NCBI GenBank assembly: GCA_032622095.1
Contig: CP136061.1
Location: 263,160,077 to 263,224,076, forward strand
Reading direction: 5' to 3'
From: Siphonodentalium dalli
Taxonomy: Eukaryota > Mollusca > Scaphopoda > Gadilida > Siphonodentaliidae
DNA length: 64,000 nt
Part shown: positions 45,275 to 58,200 of the stretch, piece after piece
How the letters are laid out: each line of letters starts with the position of its first letter
Position numbering within the stretch: the stretch's first letter is position 1
Notes under the pieces: model-generated
Database searches by the model: none
What the model was told of the DNA's origin: nothing
What the model saw: the letters and a program-made list of their open reading frames with translations, nothing else
Position numbers and translations under genes: made by a program

Positions 45275-47403
45275 AGCTCTAAAGAGTGTAAATCTTTAGA
45301 GCTTCCCTGGAGCTACGAAACGCCATTTCCTGGCTTCTCAGACTATAATAAGTATCTATTTCAACCTAATTGTATTGAATTGAATCTTTCATTTCTAGTC
45401 CATTTCACATTTTCAGAGCAATATACAAGGTCACATCCAGAAAATTGTTTCATACAGTACCATTTACAGAATTGGATATCAAACTCATCATCCCAAAACA
45501 CTTTTTGACTTTATTCTTGTGCATAATTCTAATATATTATTAAGTCAATTATTTAATAAATATAATTTTAGTTTCTAATTCTTGTTGCTGAATGTGTTCA
45601 AAATTATGTGAACTTAAGTGCTAACTTATGTATATTGTGACAAAGTCACAAACTGATGAAAATATAAATAAATGAATTGATTAAAAATTAAATCTAATCA
45701 ACTTATCAAGAATGAAGTTGATGATGAAATCATGTATTTAATAATATATATGGATTTTGGGATGATGGTTATTAACCAAACACTAATTTGCTAAATAACC
45801 CCTTATTGAACAGAGTGAACAAAATGACTGACAGTCGCCGGTCGGCTCACTTTCGGTTTCAGTGAAATTTTCACTTTCAGTTTCCTTCGTTTTGTCATTT
45901 TCGCCAGCGGCAATGTTTGTAAAGAAGGATGTTATGGGCGCAGTTTGACTGTCTTCCTCTTTTCGTTTGCGTTTGGAAGAGTATGTACCGCTCGTTTTAT
46001 TGTGAGACTTGCCACTTGTTCGAGGCCTCCCTCGCGAACTCATGATTATTTAAAAAAATTTATTCTAAAATCATCGCTATAAACCAAGCTGAAACATTCG
46101 TATCTTTCCCAGACAGAAGAGTGTGGTAATTTCAAAGGGGGGTAATTCACTATTAAATTAGAACTCGCATTCCGCGTTTTACAATGTTCCGATTTTGATT
46201 TCCGTTTCCGTTTCCAATCGAAAAAAAAAATGTGTTTAGTCTGTCAAAAACATCGATAAAACAATAAAACAAACTCTTATTTTGGGGACTTTGTCGTAAT
46301 TTGGGGACACCGGTAGTCGGCTTGAATTGGGGGGAATGATAAGGCCTGGCCAGTGTCACTCGTATATAACTTGGGCAAGTCATTGTCACACTAATCAATC
46401 ATTCAATGTCATGGTATGATGGTAGCTTTAATCAGTTTAATGGTGTTGCAGAAGTTCAATGACATGTATACAGTATGATATTAAATGATATTATATATAC
46501 ATGTAGAATAAGTGTCTAGTGTTGGAAATTAAACGGTTTATGTTCATGCTGAAGCTCGGATATTACAGGCCAAATCCTACGAGTGGACATAGTCGTTCAG
46601 GTAGTAACGGGTCACAGGCAGTAACGGGTCAGTTGCTGTTTATCGTCGTGGCAAAAGTCACAGATGCACTTGATCTCCCAAAATCCTGTTGATTCTTGAG
46701 AATGAATATGTGTTGGAGATCATGTGCAATTTGTGGCGAGTTCTGACGGTAATTTCCGATTTAATTCAATTTTTCTGACGGACAGTGGAAACACATCGGA
46801 GAAAAGTAGGTCAACAAAATATGCCAAGTTGCAGATCGGCTGCTGCCAATAAAAAACAGAATAAAATACACCCAAACTAAGCACTGTAAAATATTAACAA
46901 ATTATTGATTTTTCAACTCCCAGACCCCAACAAAAGTCAAATATGTCTTATTGTGTAAACATTTAATTTGCTTCGACCTACTTCCGTTGTCAATAGCGGG
47001 TCACATGCTTTTGTTTACAGTCGATCACACGTGCTATCACGGACTGAATACAAACATGTCAATTGAATTCTAATGATTAACATACGTTGGAAATAATAAA
47101 ACATAGTAACATTTCATGCCTTCATTGGCAATTTGAGACATAATATAGGTTGAAATTGTTCTTATAGTTTAATTTTCCAACCAGAATTGAATGAAGAGTG
47201 AATGTTTTTTTTTTACCAACAGTCAAATGTTTTCCAATGGTCGTAAAATAATTAGATTGGAATGGCTATCAGTTGGAACATTTCCAGCTATACAGGGTGC
47301 CAAGTTGAAAAATTCTAGCAGTTGGAATTCTTGAGGTACATGTTGTGGAGGGGGGGGGGGGGGGGGGGGTATCCAAGCCAAATTATTAACCCACCCACAA
47401 CTT
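45275..47403. other. Mostly unassigned AT-rich DNA
   Basis: Holds one small protein-like ORF (45783-46043), a 13-bp-scale hairpin around 45277-45309 (AGCTCTAAAG / CTTTAGAGCT), a tandem pair of GTAGTAACGGGTCACAGG-like text near 46600-46632, and a G run near 47347-47370. Confidence 0.5.
45783..46043 (-). CDS. Small hypothetical protein or first exon
   Basis: 86 aa, not recognised. The first ~30 residues are basic and Ser/Arg/Lys-rich with an NLS-like KRKRKEE. It then has TAPITSFF, which resembles a PCNA-interacting box without the leading Gln, and an acidic Glu/Thr stretch. The composition is more protein-like than the other short frames here. It may be the first exon of a longer gene or a decayed transposase N-terminus. 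The last residues may read into an intron. No transcript evidence. Confidence 0.25.
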   Translation of the reverse strand: MSSRGRPRTSGKSHNKTSGTYSSKRKRKEEDSQTAPITSFFTNIAAGENDKTKETESENFTETESEPTGDCQSFCSLCSIRGYLAN

Positions 47404-47409
47404 ACAAGG

Positions 47410-47542
47410 GTAGTCCAAGTCTTCTCGTACTAAAACTAGCTAAGATTTTGGGATGGGGATGCTAGTGTGATTTTGGGATGGAAACACTAGCATCCCCATC
47501 CCAAAATCTTAGCTAGTTTTAGTACGAGAAGACTTGGACTAC
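47410..47542. repeat. Perfect 59-bp-arm hairpin flanked by ACAAGGG
   Basis: 47410-47468 and 47484-47542 are exact reverse complements with a 15-base loop. ACAAGGG occurs at 47404-47410 and 47544-47550, so the hairpin may be a miniature insertion with a ~7-bp duplication. Confidence 0.92.
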
Positions 47543-48069
47543 CACAAGGGGTGTGCGAGGGACAGGGATATGGTCTGAGGGTCTTCATTGGTGACCTCCA
47601 CCTTGGAATTTCCAATTACCCCCCCCCCCCCCCATTGAACCAGACAAATCTCCCAAAGCCCCGCCCTTGATTTGAAAATGTTCATCTGGTGACTGGTGTC
47701 GCAAACTGTTGGAAATGTCGAACCCCACAACCCCTAAGGTTGGAAAATTTCCCAAATAATGGACACTTTCAGACCAAAATTTTGACCAAAATATAGAAAA
47801 AAAACATTCTGCTGTTGCCAGTTGGTCTAAAAACAACTTATTCCCCACTATACCGGTATAATAACTGGTTTGGGCATACATATAAATAATTGAGAACAAT
47901 TTCAACCTATGCGGGTAATTGTGGACAATTTGACTTTGTGGTGTATATATGCTCTAACTATAAAAGTTGTGTTGGACCGGATCAGGCATGATTCTCTAGC
48001 TTGAACATTTTTATCAATGTTGGGGAGGGGGAGTCACCCCAAACACCAGACCTGTCACTACATCCTTAA

Positions 48070-48453
48070 CCCTTTACCCAACAGAAGGGCCCTGTGCCAA
48101 TGCATTCTCTTATATATGCGAGTCGACCATAGGTCGCCTCACACATATAAGAGAATGCATTGGCTTAACACATTAAAAATTATTAAATTGTTAAAGAATG
48201 CAAGAAAAAATGGTAAAAAGTGTTAAAAAAAAGATTTTTTTTTAGGCCAATGCATTCTCTTATATATGCGAGGCGACCTATGGTCGACTCGCATATATAA
48301 GAGAATGCATTGGCACAGGGCATAACTGTAACTATCACAATGTGGTCAAGGAGCCGGTTCCAATGATATCCATATTTGTATGGTTCTATTGAGACAGACC
48401 GAAGATATTTTAGGCTGTTGAAGCTTTATTTGGCCGGTTTGTTGGGTAAAGGG
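48070..48453. mobile_element. piggyBac-type MITE with TTAA ends
   Basis: 384 bp. TTAA (48066-48069) is followed by CCCTTTACCCAACA; the right end reads TGTTGGGTAAAGGG followed by TTAA (48454-48457). TTAA targets with CCCTTT-type ends are typical of piggyBac-derived MITEs. Inside are two related 69-bp palindromes (48095-48163 and 48247-48315, both starting GCCAATGCATTCTCTTATAT), in inverted order to each other. No ORF of note. Confidence 0.8.
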
Positions 48454-48685
48454 TTAAGGAGGGTGTGAATATAATTACCTGGATTCAGGATGTTGGATCT
48501 CGCCCACGGGATGGTGCCTATATGTATATGATAAGGTGCATCCACCAAATGGAGTGCCCAAGCCATATACTAGTAATCCTCCCCAGAAAACCACAAAATA
48601 AAATGAATATATAAACACCAAATGATACTCTTGGGCTCCAAATAAACATGCATGCACGTTTATTATTTTTTCTTGGGAAATCCTC

Positions 48686-48706
48686 CCCCCCCCCCCCCCC
48701 CCCCCC
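48686..48706. repeat. C homopolymer run
   Basis: About 21 consecutive C. Similar G or C runs are at 47347-47370 and 47620-47632. Lengths in such runs are often unreliable in assemblies. Confidence 0.8.
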
Positions 48707-48838
48707 CTGCACAGTGCCTATTTGGGTCTGCACGTTTATAAATATTTTGAAGCTATGAAAATTTAATTCAGCACAAATTCAAGATTTCTATATGATTCTG
48801 ATGTAAAAATGATGGGCTTTACTTTTGCATGTACTCTT

Positions 48839-49205
48839 GAGTGCCTAATAAAAGTACAGGGTGGAATAATAGTACAGGTTGGAAAATGTCACATAATGTA
48901 CAGGGCGGAATAAACATACAGATTGGAAATATTAGTACCATACATCCCAACAAAACGCACCATCTGACTGGTTTACTGATGCCATGTGACAAAAATAGTT
49001 TCGATGGATAGCCAGGTCTGTGAATCTACAGTGTGCTGATCACTGTCAATAATCAGAGTTCATTTATCTATGAATAACACAATTTAAGATTGGTGAATTA
49101 TTTCTTTTGGTTAATTTAAAAAACGCACAGGACCAAATAACGATCATACAGGTGGGAATTTTACCTCAATTTTAATAATCGTACATGTATGTTTATTAGG
49201 CACTC
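48839..49205. repeat. Inverted pair of GAGTGCCTAATAAA ends, 367 bp
   Basis: GAGTGCCTAATAAA at 48839-48852 returns as its complement at 49192-49205. Internally AGTACAGGGTGGAATAA-like text occurs three times. It looks like a small MITE related to the outer pair at 48633. Confidence 0.5.
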
Positions 49206-49585
49206 CAAGTATGTGGCATACCAAAACACCATATGATACATACATGTACCTGTAATACATGTTGACTCGTATACTTGAACCAGTCTGAAGTAAACTACAT
49301 ACCCACATATAAAAAAATAGTGGGTCTGACGACCTTTCGTTCAGTTTTCATTTCCCAAACCCGGGATTCCTTGTAATTAACGCCAATCAAAACTTAGCTC
49401 CAAGAAATGTGTGCCCCAATAAAAAACTTGTAACATGTCACGTGCTCTCGGTGTGGAAATTCCGAAGGTGTGGCTAAATGTTGTTAAAATAGTATCAATG
49501 ACGTCATGTTATACCGGAAGAGAAATTCACAAATCGACAAATAAAGTAGATTGTTGACGAGAGGTCGAAAGTTTAAAATCAAGAA

Positions 49586-49828
49586 TCACCGGAATTTGGA
49601 TTGCAGGCAACTGTAATTAGGGTACAACTGGCCAATCTTTGGAGGTAATAATACGGCTGTGTAAGGTTGGGAGGGTTTCGGTGGGGTTGGTGGTAGAATT
49701 GTGTTGCTCTTCGCTCGTTTTGGCTGCGGTGGTACTACTGCCGGTACTGGGGAACTGATATATCGTTTTGTTATGTCATTTAACTTTTTTTTTAGTTCTG
49801 TAGTTGTTTTAGCAGATAGTCCCGACAT
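49586..49828 (-). CDS. Small hypothetical protein or first exon
   Basis: 80 aa, not recognised. It starts MSGLSAKTTTELKKKLNDI, a helix-forming Lys/Leu stretch, followed by a Pro-rich basic part (PPQPKRAKSN, PPTPPKPSQPY). The frame ends soon after a possible donor (CCG|GTGATT on the minus strand). Composition suggests coding more than chance, but there is no homology I can name and no second exon was found. Confidence 0.25.
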   Translation of the reverse strand: MSGLSAKTTTELKKKLNDITKRYISSPVPAVVPPQPKRAKSNTILPPTPPKPSQPYTAVLLPPKIGQLYPNYSCLQSKFR

Positions 49829-51001
49829 TCATGTATTTTTGATTCGTGGCGATGATTTGTGTTATTTTTTGACAACATGGGCGACAAATCGCCTGGCCAA
49901 TCTAAAAAATAATTCGTTCCGAGTCCAAGAGATCCACATAAATTGACATTTTTTATAATTTCAAGAAGATCTGTGATCATCTGTCTTAGTTATTGTACAT
50001 ATTATTTTGGATCCCGGAAGCTAGCTGTTCCCTTTATTGTCAGTAAAACAACCGCCGAACGAAAAGTCACAAACCCTGCAACTATTAATTCCGATTCTTA
50101 GAATCGGCTTCACAGGGTTGAAGCGGCCATGACGGCACTGGCACGTGACCATGTTTACGCCTGTCAATCACAACTAATTTCAGATTTATATTTAGTGCGG
50201 TGTGACGTAATTTGGGGGAAGCCCACCACCGTTCAGAAATGAAAAGTTGATGGGAATGCAATAGACTCAGTATCAGTATGAATCTGAGTGTATGTTTACA
50301 TAGACTGTACTTGAACCTGCTATAAAAATTATTTGGTTAACCACAGTTGATGATTTGCTCAGAGTTCCCCCTGCACTATTATTTGGGTCAGTACTTTTAT
50401 TTGGAGCCCGAGAGTAATTTTGTAATTTCAATTGTTCCATTATAAATAGATATATTAGTACATTGCATTCTGTGTATAATCAGTTCGTGTGCCATGTAAC
50501 TGCTGTGATAGTAACCTCTAACAGGGATGAATCCAGGCACTTCATGCAGTGCTAGTTGGCAGGTCGATTATATTGGGACGGGGCTGAGCAAATTTAAAAT
50601 TAACACACAACTGAGGGTGGGTTGGGTGCTTGATGGAAATGGGTATAGGGGGCCTACTCATACCAGTGGCAGATATACTCAACACTCACTGTCATTCGCG
50701 ACGTCCTTGGTAGTAACGTTTACCTTTGTTTTTCTGGATCAGAGCAAAATGAAAGTAATTGCAATACCTAGTTTTGTGTTTGCTTCTTTCTTGATGTATA
50801 TGTTAAATACAAATGTAATCTAAATTGCTTGAATCTTGATCCACAAATAAAGCGATAAGTGGCCAGCTCACAAACCAATGATATTAATTTGATACATGTA
50901 TATGTCAATCAGATTTGGCACAGGTAAGTGCTGCACATGTTGCAATGAAATGAGTACACAATATTTGCTACTCATGGTCATATAAACATGAAGGCCAAAT
51001 G

Positions 51002-52085
51002 TAGTGTTCAAACGATTAGTCGACAAATAATCGTCGACGCTGGTTTTTCGGGTAATCGACTCTAACTTCCACAGTCGACTAGTCGAAATACAGTATCTAA
51101 TCTCATCAGCTGGCCTTGACAATGCATGGTTTCACTAAATGTGGGTCAGAAAAGCAGCAAAGATAGCTAGTCTATGTTCAAGAAGCTTTCCAAAGTCCAA
51201 ACATATGTCCTAATGTCGAGCTTGACATAGAACTACGCCGAAATTCGCCAATGCGATAATTCAAGTTAACCATTATCATTACAAGAGCAGTAACTCTATA
51301 TTTGACTTCTAAAAAGTACGTGGTCCATAAACAGTAAATATTAGGTCGCGGCGTACTTGACCGACGTCTCACGCATGTTCCAGGTTAATGCCACGTGGTC
51401 TTTGCATTGCGTCATTTAGTTTCTACGCTCGCGCACATTTCATACTCCCTATACCGCGGACGCAAAAATTCGTAGTGCGCATTTCTAACCAACGCAGGTA
51501 AAGAGGGAGGGGCTTCCACAAAAGTGTTCGTCGATACTAACTGAGTCTAACTCTATGCTTGCTACGTACGCCTTACGGAAGTTATAGCAACTTACAAAGT
51601 AGGCCTATGTACACATCGTATATATAATCATTAATCATTATAATGTGTGTCACACAGTGTGTGTGCACGTTTTCTTTTGTTTTGTTTTTTATTTTGAGCT
51701 GACTCTGATACTGAGTATCGTTTATTTTCTATACACTGGCAGGGAAGTATTTATTTGATTTCATGATTAACAGAAAATCCCTCAATTATTTCCTCAATTA
51801 TTTATTCTCATTATCATCGTAGATTCGTAGGGAACTTATTTGCGATCGGTGGGTTTCTAGAGCACCGGTTCATTTGCAACAAAACCACGTGACGTGTCAC
51901 GTGATTCAATTCTCCGATCACAGTAGAGTGTAAATAGTGTGATGATGGCACGGAATTTGTAATTTTCTTTCACATGTGTTTCATTAGTATAAGGTTGGTG
52001 ATGTATTTGGCCGACTAGTCGACGTCGACTCGACTTTTGGGGTTCGACTAGTCGACTCCAGAATCCCAGAGTCGTTTGAACACTA
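51002..52085. mobile_element. Non-autonomous hAT-type element
   Basis: 1,084 bp. The ends are TAGTGTTCAAACGA and its near-complement TCGTTTGAACACTA. GCCAAATG (8 bp) flanks both sides (50994-51001 and 52086-52093), as expected for hAT. Subterminal regions hold several GTCGACTAGTCGA-like copies on both sides, possible transposase sites. No transposase ORF. Confidence 0.9.
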
Positions 52086-52093
52086 GCCAAATG

Positions 52094-54301
52094 AATATGT
52101 TGTCAGTTTTGTGTGTGTTTGTGTCATTAATTAATTTAAAAACTACAAAACATATAAAATGTGTACTGTCCGAAAATAAATATTGCCCTTTGATATTACA
52201 CTGACAATTAAATATGAGTAAAAAATGTGAGTTAAAGATATGTAATTAAATAAGTTATAGGCAGTAACTTGAGGCATCTCAAGACAGTACAATCCACAAT
52301 GCATCTTATGACTGATCCACTTGGGATTTGGGATGCAATCTCTCAAGGTGCTTGAAACGATCAAATGATCTTGTCCGCCACCTTCTGTTCTGGTAAATTC
52401 CACTTTTCAGTGTTTTATATCAGTTTATTGCCTTTACCTCTGTTTATCCTATAGAAAGAATGCAGCTATCCTATCCTGATTGCACACCATCCACCCCAAC
52501 TGTTGCCACCTCTGCTCTGATTATACTTCTACTACTATATGTTTGTATTATGAACACAAAACATTCAATCACACACTATAACACTACTACATATGATTTG
52601 TGACTTGTAAGTGAATGCTATTAACTGTACATAGGGCCATATTATGTTGGGAACAAATGTAATTACTAATTTGAGTTTGTATTTCCAATATAAAAAATAA
52701 ATAAAAACATATTTCTCAGGAACTAATTTTTCTACAAATCAGTTACCGGTATTGATTGTGATTCTATAAGCGCTAATTATCATCATCAAAAACATAGAAT
52801 TAGTTTCCCGATGATGACGTACACATTATATCGTCTGTGCCTTGGTAATTGTTTTGAACATCTGTATCTGTAGTTGTTACGTCCTAGTGACCAAAGCTGG
52901 CTTTTACAGAACGTTTTGTTTACATTCTGTTGATGCTGAAATGGAGTCTATAGTAAACAAGTTTGTGTTAAAAGTGTTTGATACAAAACTTTTAATTGGA
53001 ATAAATACATCTTGCACATGTTATTTGTGGTTTAATAACACACAAACAGCCATCAATTGTGATACATACAGTTCAAACGAAAGGTGACCCTTTACTGCCT
53101 GAATTGACCCCTTATTGCCTGGATTTCGTGCTATCTTTGATCGCGTATTTTAAAAAGAAAGAGCAATATTTGTGAACATCACATAAGATGTATGATAGAG
53201 CTAGGATTTATGAACAAAATGACATATAAATTTTTATCCATTGTACTTGCATACATACAGGTGCAGCACAAACATAAAAAGTGACCCTTTACTGCCTGAA
53301 TGACTGTATTACTTTTCAATTTCCCACACAAGACACTTATGATATTTTGTTTATCCACCGACTCGAATACTAAGAAATTTTGCGAAATATTCAACTCCGA
53401 AGGTGAATTTAACAAGAGTTCCTCCATTGTAAATGGCACATACATGCGGCAACGCCAACGTGACGTACATAACATAATCAATATGTAAAGCGGTGGTGGC
53501 ATTAACACCTGTAAAACAAAGTAAGCACCAAGAACAATATATGTGCATTGATTACCCTATGACTGTTGCATTCCGATCATTTCCACACAGAAGATGTTGA
53601 TTCATCGGGTCCGGATTTCTGTAGAACTAATGAATATTTAATGAGAAATTGTTCTACTAGGAAAAAATTAAGTTCTACCAGGCACATACGGCCACTCCTA
53701 CTGCATGGGTACATACAGACTCATGTTATGTCAGGCTTATAATTTTCAGTGTGGATGCGGTGAGAGGTGGATAAACTATAATAATGGAATTTTGAGCTTT
53801 GGGTCGATTTCAAAAGTGTCAGAATTATTTTTAATCCGACATTTTATTACTATGTCCTTTTCTGTCAGTTCAGAATCTATGTGGTACCGGTTCACGCACG
53901 ACAACATGTCTGCTATAGTTGACAGGCGCCATGATGTTTCTATTCTGATTCATATGAACGCATTTGTGAAGTTTAATAGCTAAAACTCAGGATCTATCCG
54001 CACACGGAAGTGTTTCCGCCATATTCAATCGCCATGCGCAATCGGCAAAATATCCGGTTACTTTCGATTTGCTAGTTAATACATATTCCGGCACAATTAT
54101 CGCGTGTTTGCCGAACAATGACGAGGGAATACGAATATACTACAACAACAATGGCGGCACTTCCGTTTTTCGTGAATTGACGATATTTGCAAGAAAATGG
54201 TTTACTTGTTTAAGCTAATTCTGTAGTCGCGAATTCCTAATTACGAAAAAATAAAATGAAGTCGGAGGAAATTTTTGAATAACGATAAAATGGAATTTGG
54301 C
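52094..54301. other. AT-rich DNA without recognised gene
   Basis: Short frames only. TGACCCTTTACTGCCTGAAT occurs near 53086 and again near 53282, with a variant between them (TGACCCCTTATTGCCTG). Its complement-like text GCAGTAACGGGTCA is near 46620. No promoter or RNA gene was recognised. Confidence 0.45.
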
Positions 54302-54373
54302 GGCAGGTTTTGAGTAGGGGCGGGCGGGTTACCCTAAACACAGGTATTCTTCGTTTTGGCCTTATCCAGTTGC

Positions 54374-54785
54374 GGTGAATAGGTCATTGTCGCATGGTTT
54401 CTGGCAAAAAGACATCCAGGATCTCTTAAACTGTCAAAAAGACACCCAGGATCTCAAAGTCTCACCAAACAACGGGAATTTTGTTTACATGTAGTCGTCT
54501 GCTATTAATATTGGTCCAACTATCAAGGATGCGGAATTGCGCTGTCAGTCAGACTCAAAGCCGAATTAAATTTCGTTGATATTTCACTCCGATCACAAAC
54601 AAATAATTATCATAATATTAATAGCAGACGACTAAACAAAATTCCCGTTGTTTGGCGAGACTTGGAGATCCTGGACATCCTGGGTGTCTTTTTGACAGTT
54701 TACGAGATCCAGGGTGTCTTTTTGACAGTTTAAGATATCCTGGGTGTCATTTTGCCAGACACCATGCGACAATGACCTATTCAGC
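54374..54785. mobile_element. Mutator-type MITE with 9-bp target duplication
   Basis: 412 bp. The inverted ends read GGTGAATAGGTCATTGTCGC and GCTGAATAGGTCATTGTCGC. TCCAGTTGC flanks both sides (54365-54373 and 54786-54794), a 9-bp duplication as in MULEs. The arms (~140 bp) carry repeated TTTTTGACAGTTTA and ATCCTGGGTGTC text and match each other well. It lies only 12 bp from the right end of the 11.6-kb element. Confidence 0.88.
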
Positions 54786-55253
54786 TCCAGTTGCAACTTG
54801 CGATAGAGTATTATAGATACTACGCCACCCTAATGATCAGCTCAAACTGCCCATTAGGACGGCTAGTGGTCCCCCATACCCTGCGTTGAGGTATCTATTT
54901 CACAACATTTTTCAACTAAACAATGAATGATGGCCTTATTATCTCACTATATATTTTCAGTCGGTACTCCCCGCCACAACTTGGCACATGTTTGATGCCA
55001 AAAGTTCCGTGTGTCGGTGTATCTAAATCCTTTAATCGGACATTTCTAAACTGTCGAATCTTGGTGACCTCGATAAGTTGTCCATCTTCACGTTCTTGTT
55101 GGCATTTTACACAAGGCCACATGCTCGGAAGAACTACTGGGTAATTTACTACGTCCGGTTTGGCCTATAGTCCATTTCACGAATAACCGTTAACTGATTT
55201 CAAGATTTCCTTTTGTTAGCAAATCATTACAATGGTGTGAGTGTGTAATATAG

Positions 55254-58200
55254 GGCCAAGAAAAATTAATGGTTTGGTTCCGGTTTCCCGACCGACCCTA
55301 TTTCAGACGTGCGACCCTGAAAACTTTATGCAACTTTTAAAAAAATGCGACCCTAACATTCTGTCCGACGCAAACTATGCCTACTAGTATCATCTTCCAT
55401 TTTATATTAGTTGAAGTTTCTAATTTAATTCAGTGAGTCATTAGCCTAATTAAGTTTGAATATTATGCTCATAAAAGGCATCAAACCGGAGTCAATTGGC
55501 AACAAACATCGAAAAATCTGAAAAACATCGCTAAATTAACAGACTTATACATCGAATATAGGGAACATTAAACGAGTATAAAACGAAGTCTTTTAGGCTT
55601 ACTGTCCATGTTTGAGCCTATATACTATTATACTTTTATTAACTCAATTTGATATGTGAATGGGTGTTGGTTTATACAATTTCAATGAGTTTTTACATAT
55701 ATGGCAAAGTTATTGTTTCATTCTAGAAGATCAAATTCTATATTCTGCCGTAAAATGTGGGTAATAGGTACCGGTAGTCACTAATATGTGTAACATTAGT
55801 ATGAATTCAAACATTGAGCTTTTGTAAGAACTGTTGGTTGGTGGGGATATTTTGAGCAGGTTGAATATTGTTCACATACAGGGAACTCATGCTTTAATAC
55901 AGTATTCTATTATCGGATAACCACTGCAAGGGAGTGAACTCTTTTAAATAGTCACTTATATCATACCACACCAGTATCACATAACAGCCTTCCTGGCTCA
56001 TAACATCTAACAAAGTTGCTCTAAGATCAGTGGCAAGGTGACTTTTTAATCAATATTTTGGGTGAATCTTTAATATCTATCTGCTATTTTGTAATACTCA
56101 GGCACCTTGGAGCCAGTATCCTGTCAACATTGATATAGCTAGTCACCTTTCTGATTGAGCTGGATTTAGTTCTTTCCCACAAAATACATAGACAGGCTCC
56201 ACATACAATGTGAGAAAAATTTCTAAGGATCTATATATATGGTAGTTTAAAATAAAAAAAACCCCCTACCTACAATGTACCTAAATGTACCTGGAATTAT
56301 TTGGCTTCGTAATTGGAAACAAACATTTTTTTTAGCCTATAATTATCCATTGTGATTGACATATGACAAGTCCCATGGCAGATCATTGTATAAATTTGCA
56401 AGCGAGCCATAACTAACTGCACTGGAAGTTGGTCACACATTGACATTTTTCCATTTGGTTTGAGATTTTATTCACGTTATATTTGTAATTTTATTCAATA
56501 AATAATTGAACACATAAAGGTATGAATGATATTTGACATTAAATTGTCCTGTGGTTAGGCCTAAACAAATAATACCTTTGTTTCCGCTAACGAGCTAAAA
56601 AAAATTAGGGTAGGTAGGTAGGCTTAATTTTTTGTTGTTGTTACCTTTGTTTTTTTCAGTATCTTTAAAAATAACTGAATAATACTTGTCAATAACCCAA
56701 ACTATGCACTTCTTAGCCCCAATCAGGTTAACCCAGATGACAGAGGAACTAGAAACTCCAATTCAATCTTACATATGCTTTAATATTTACATACATTGTA
56801 TATACTAGTCTATATACTAAGATAGTCTTTGATAATCCTAATATTTCCTATATGGTCTGGCGACAACTGGAGTCAGTCCAGCACCACTGCACTGTACACA
56901 TATTGGAGTGACCGTCTTGTACCGATCTCTTAAGGATGGCTTCACAACACCACCTTCTCCGCATTCAGTGAAGGATCTAGGTATTTTTTGGGGACACCTG
57001 TTTTTGGGCAATGATATGCCAAAGGCATAACCTGAAGGCCTGATCGGAGGAATGTTTGGGAAGGGTGACCCCCTGATGATGGTGGGGGTTCTTCCCCTGG
57101 AAATTTTTTGAAAATCCATTGCATTTAGATCTAATCTAAGGCTCTTTGAGTCAGTATTTTGAATTTTACAGAGAGGTAAATTTTATCAAGTTTCTCAAGC
57201 ATAACTTTGGAACTTTTTATATATGTATGGATTGGAAATGCTTATAAGTTATTGTCAGATATCTTTTGGTTCTATGGATTATGCTTATCGGAAGCCTTAT
57301 CCTGCTTGAAATTAGACTTGCCATCATCACTCTAATTCATAAATAGGCTATTTTATAAAATTCAAGTGAGACACATACCGTACATAATATACTACATGTA
57401 CATGTAATACAGAAATCCTACATGTACATGTAGTACAGAAACAATGTACATGTATTAAGATAGTAATGACTATATATGGTACTAATCTCTATGTTAATTT
57501 TTCATTTGGTATTATGAGATCCCACTTGATAACCAGGTTGATTTGATGAAATTGTTAATGTTCCTGTGCTGTAATTGATTGAAATACTGAAGTCTGAACG
57601 CTGAATGATCACATACCGTACCTGAACTCAAATTATTTGAAGTTTTCACAGATGAAAGCTAGATAAAGCCAAACATACTTTACAGTATGATTCCAACTGT
57701 TAAACTTAAATCTTTTTGTAAACTTAAATTTCTTATGTCAATATATATAAATATATAAATGTTTTGCATCTCGTTATGATATGAATTGGGACCTAAATTA
57801 AAAAAAAAAAAATTTAAATCAAATTTTTTTTGTTTTGTTTTGTTTTTTTGGTCCAATTTTTTTTTTTTTTGCAATGGCAATAAAAAGTTTAGGGTCGGCG
57901 GTTTAAAATAGGGTCGGTCGGGTTAGCGGACACAAACGTATTTTTTGTTTAGGCCTTACATAAATAATAAAGGACCATCGACTGTTGGTTATTTGTAAAT
58001 TGTAAAGAATTCAGAGACAGTAAGCCACATGTCATATAATTGTGAAAATTTGACCGGCACCATTCTGAAATGACTAGCTCCATCCATTTGCTGCCTGTCA
58101 TTTTTACAGGCAGTAAAAAAAAATATTTCGAGCCTTGGTGGGTGCAGGGGGAGTTTAGGTACTTACTCAGAACTCTGACACATACTCACATATACTGGTG

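Larger units (their letters stand above)
48633..50409. repeat. Inverted pair of GGGCTCCAAATAAA ends, 1.8 kb apart
   Basis: GGGCTCCAAATAAAC at 48633 faces its complement at 50395-50409; both are preceded, in element direction, by ACTCT. A related inner pair lies at 48839. No clear target duplication, so this is a probable but unproven element. Confidence 0.5.
42764..54361. mobile_element. 11.6-kb element bounded by GGCC-type terminal inverted repeats
   Basis: The left end reads GGCCAAAAGGAAGAATACCTG and the right end, as reverse complement, GGCCAAAACGAAGAATACCTG. Both continue with GTTTAGGGTAAC and G/C-tetramer text (GGGCGGGCGG or its complement) and then CTTCATTTTATT. TTA lies on both sides (42761-42763 and 54362-54364). 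A 3-bp TTA duplication and G-rich ends would fit PIF/Harbinger, but assignment is inference. The left terminus is interrupted by a hairpin. The interior carries several other insertions and no recognisable transposase. Confidence 0.65.

Noticed and set aside
54916-55144. Overlapping frames on both strands (68 aa minus with CVKC, 73 aa plus after a TATATTTTCAG acceptor-like site)
   Set aside because: Neither has a recognised motif or a partner exon, and each frame weakens the case for the other.
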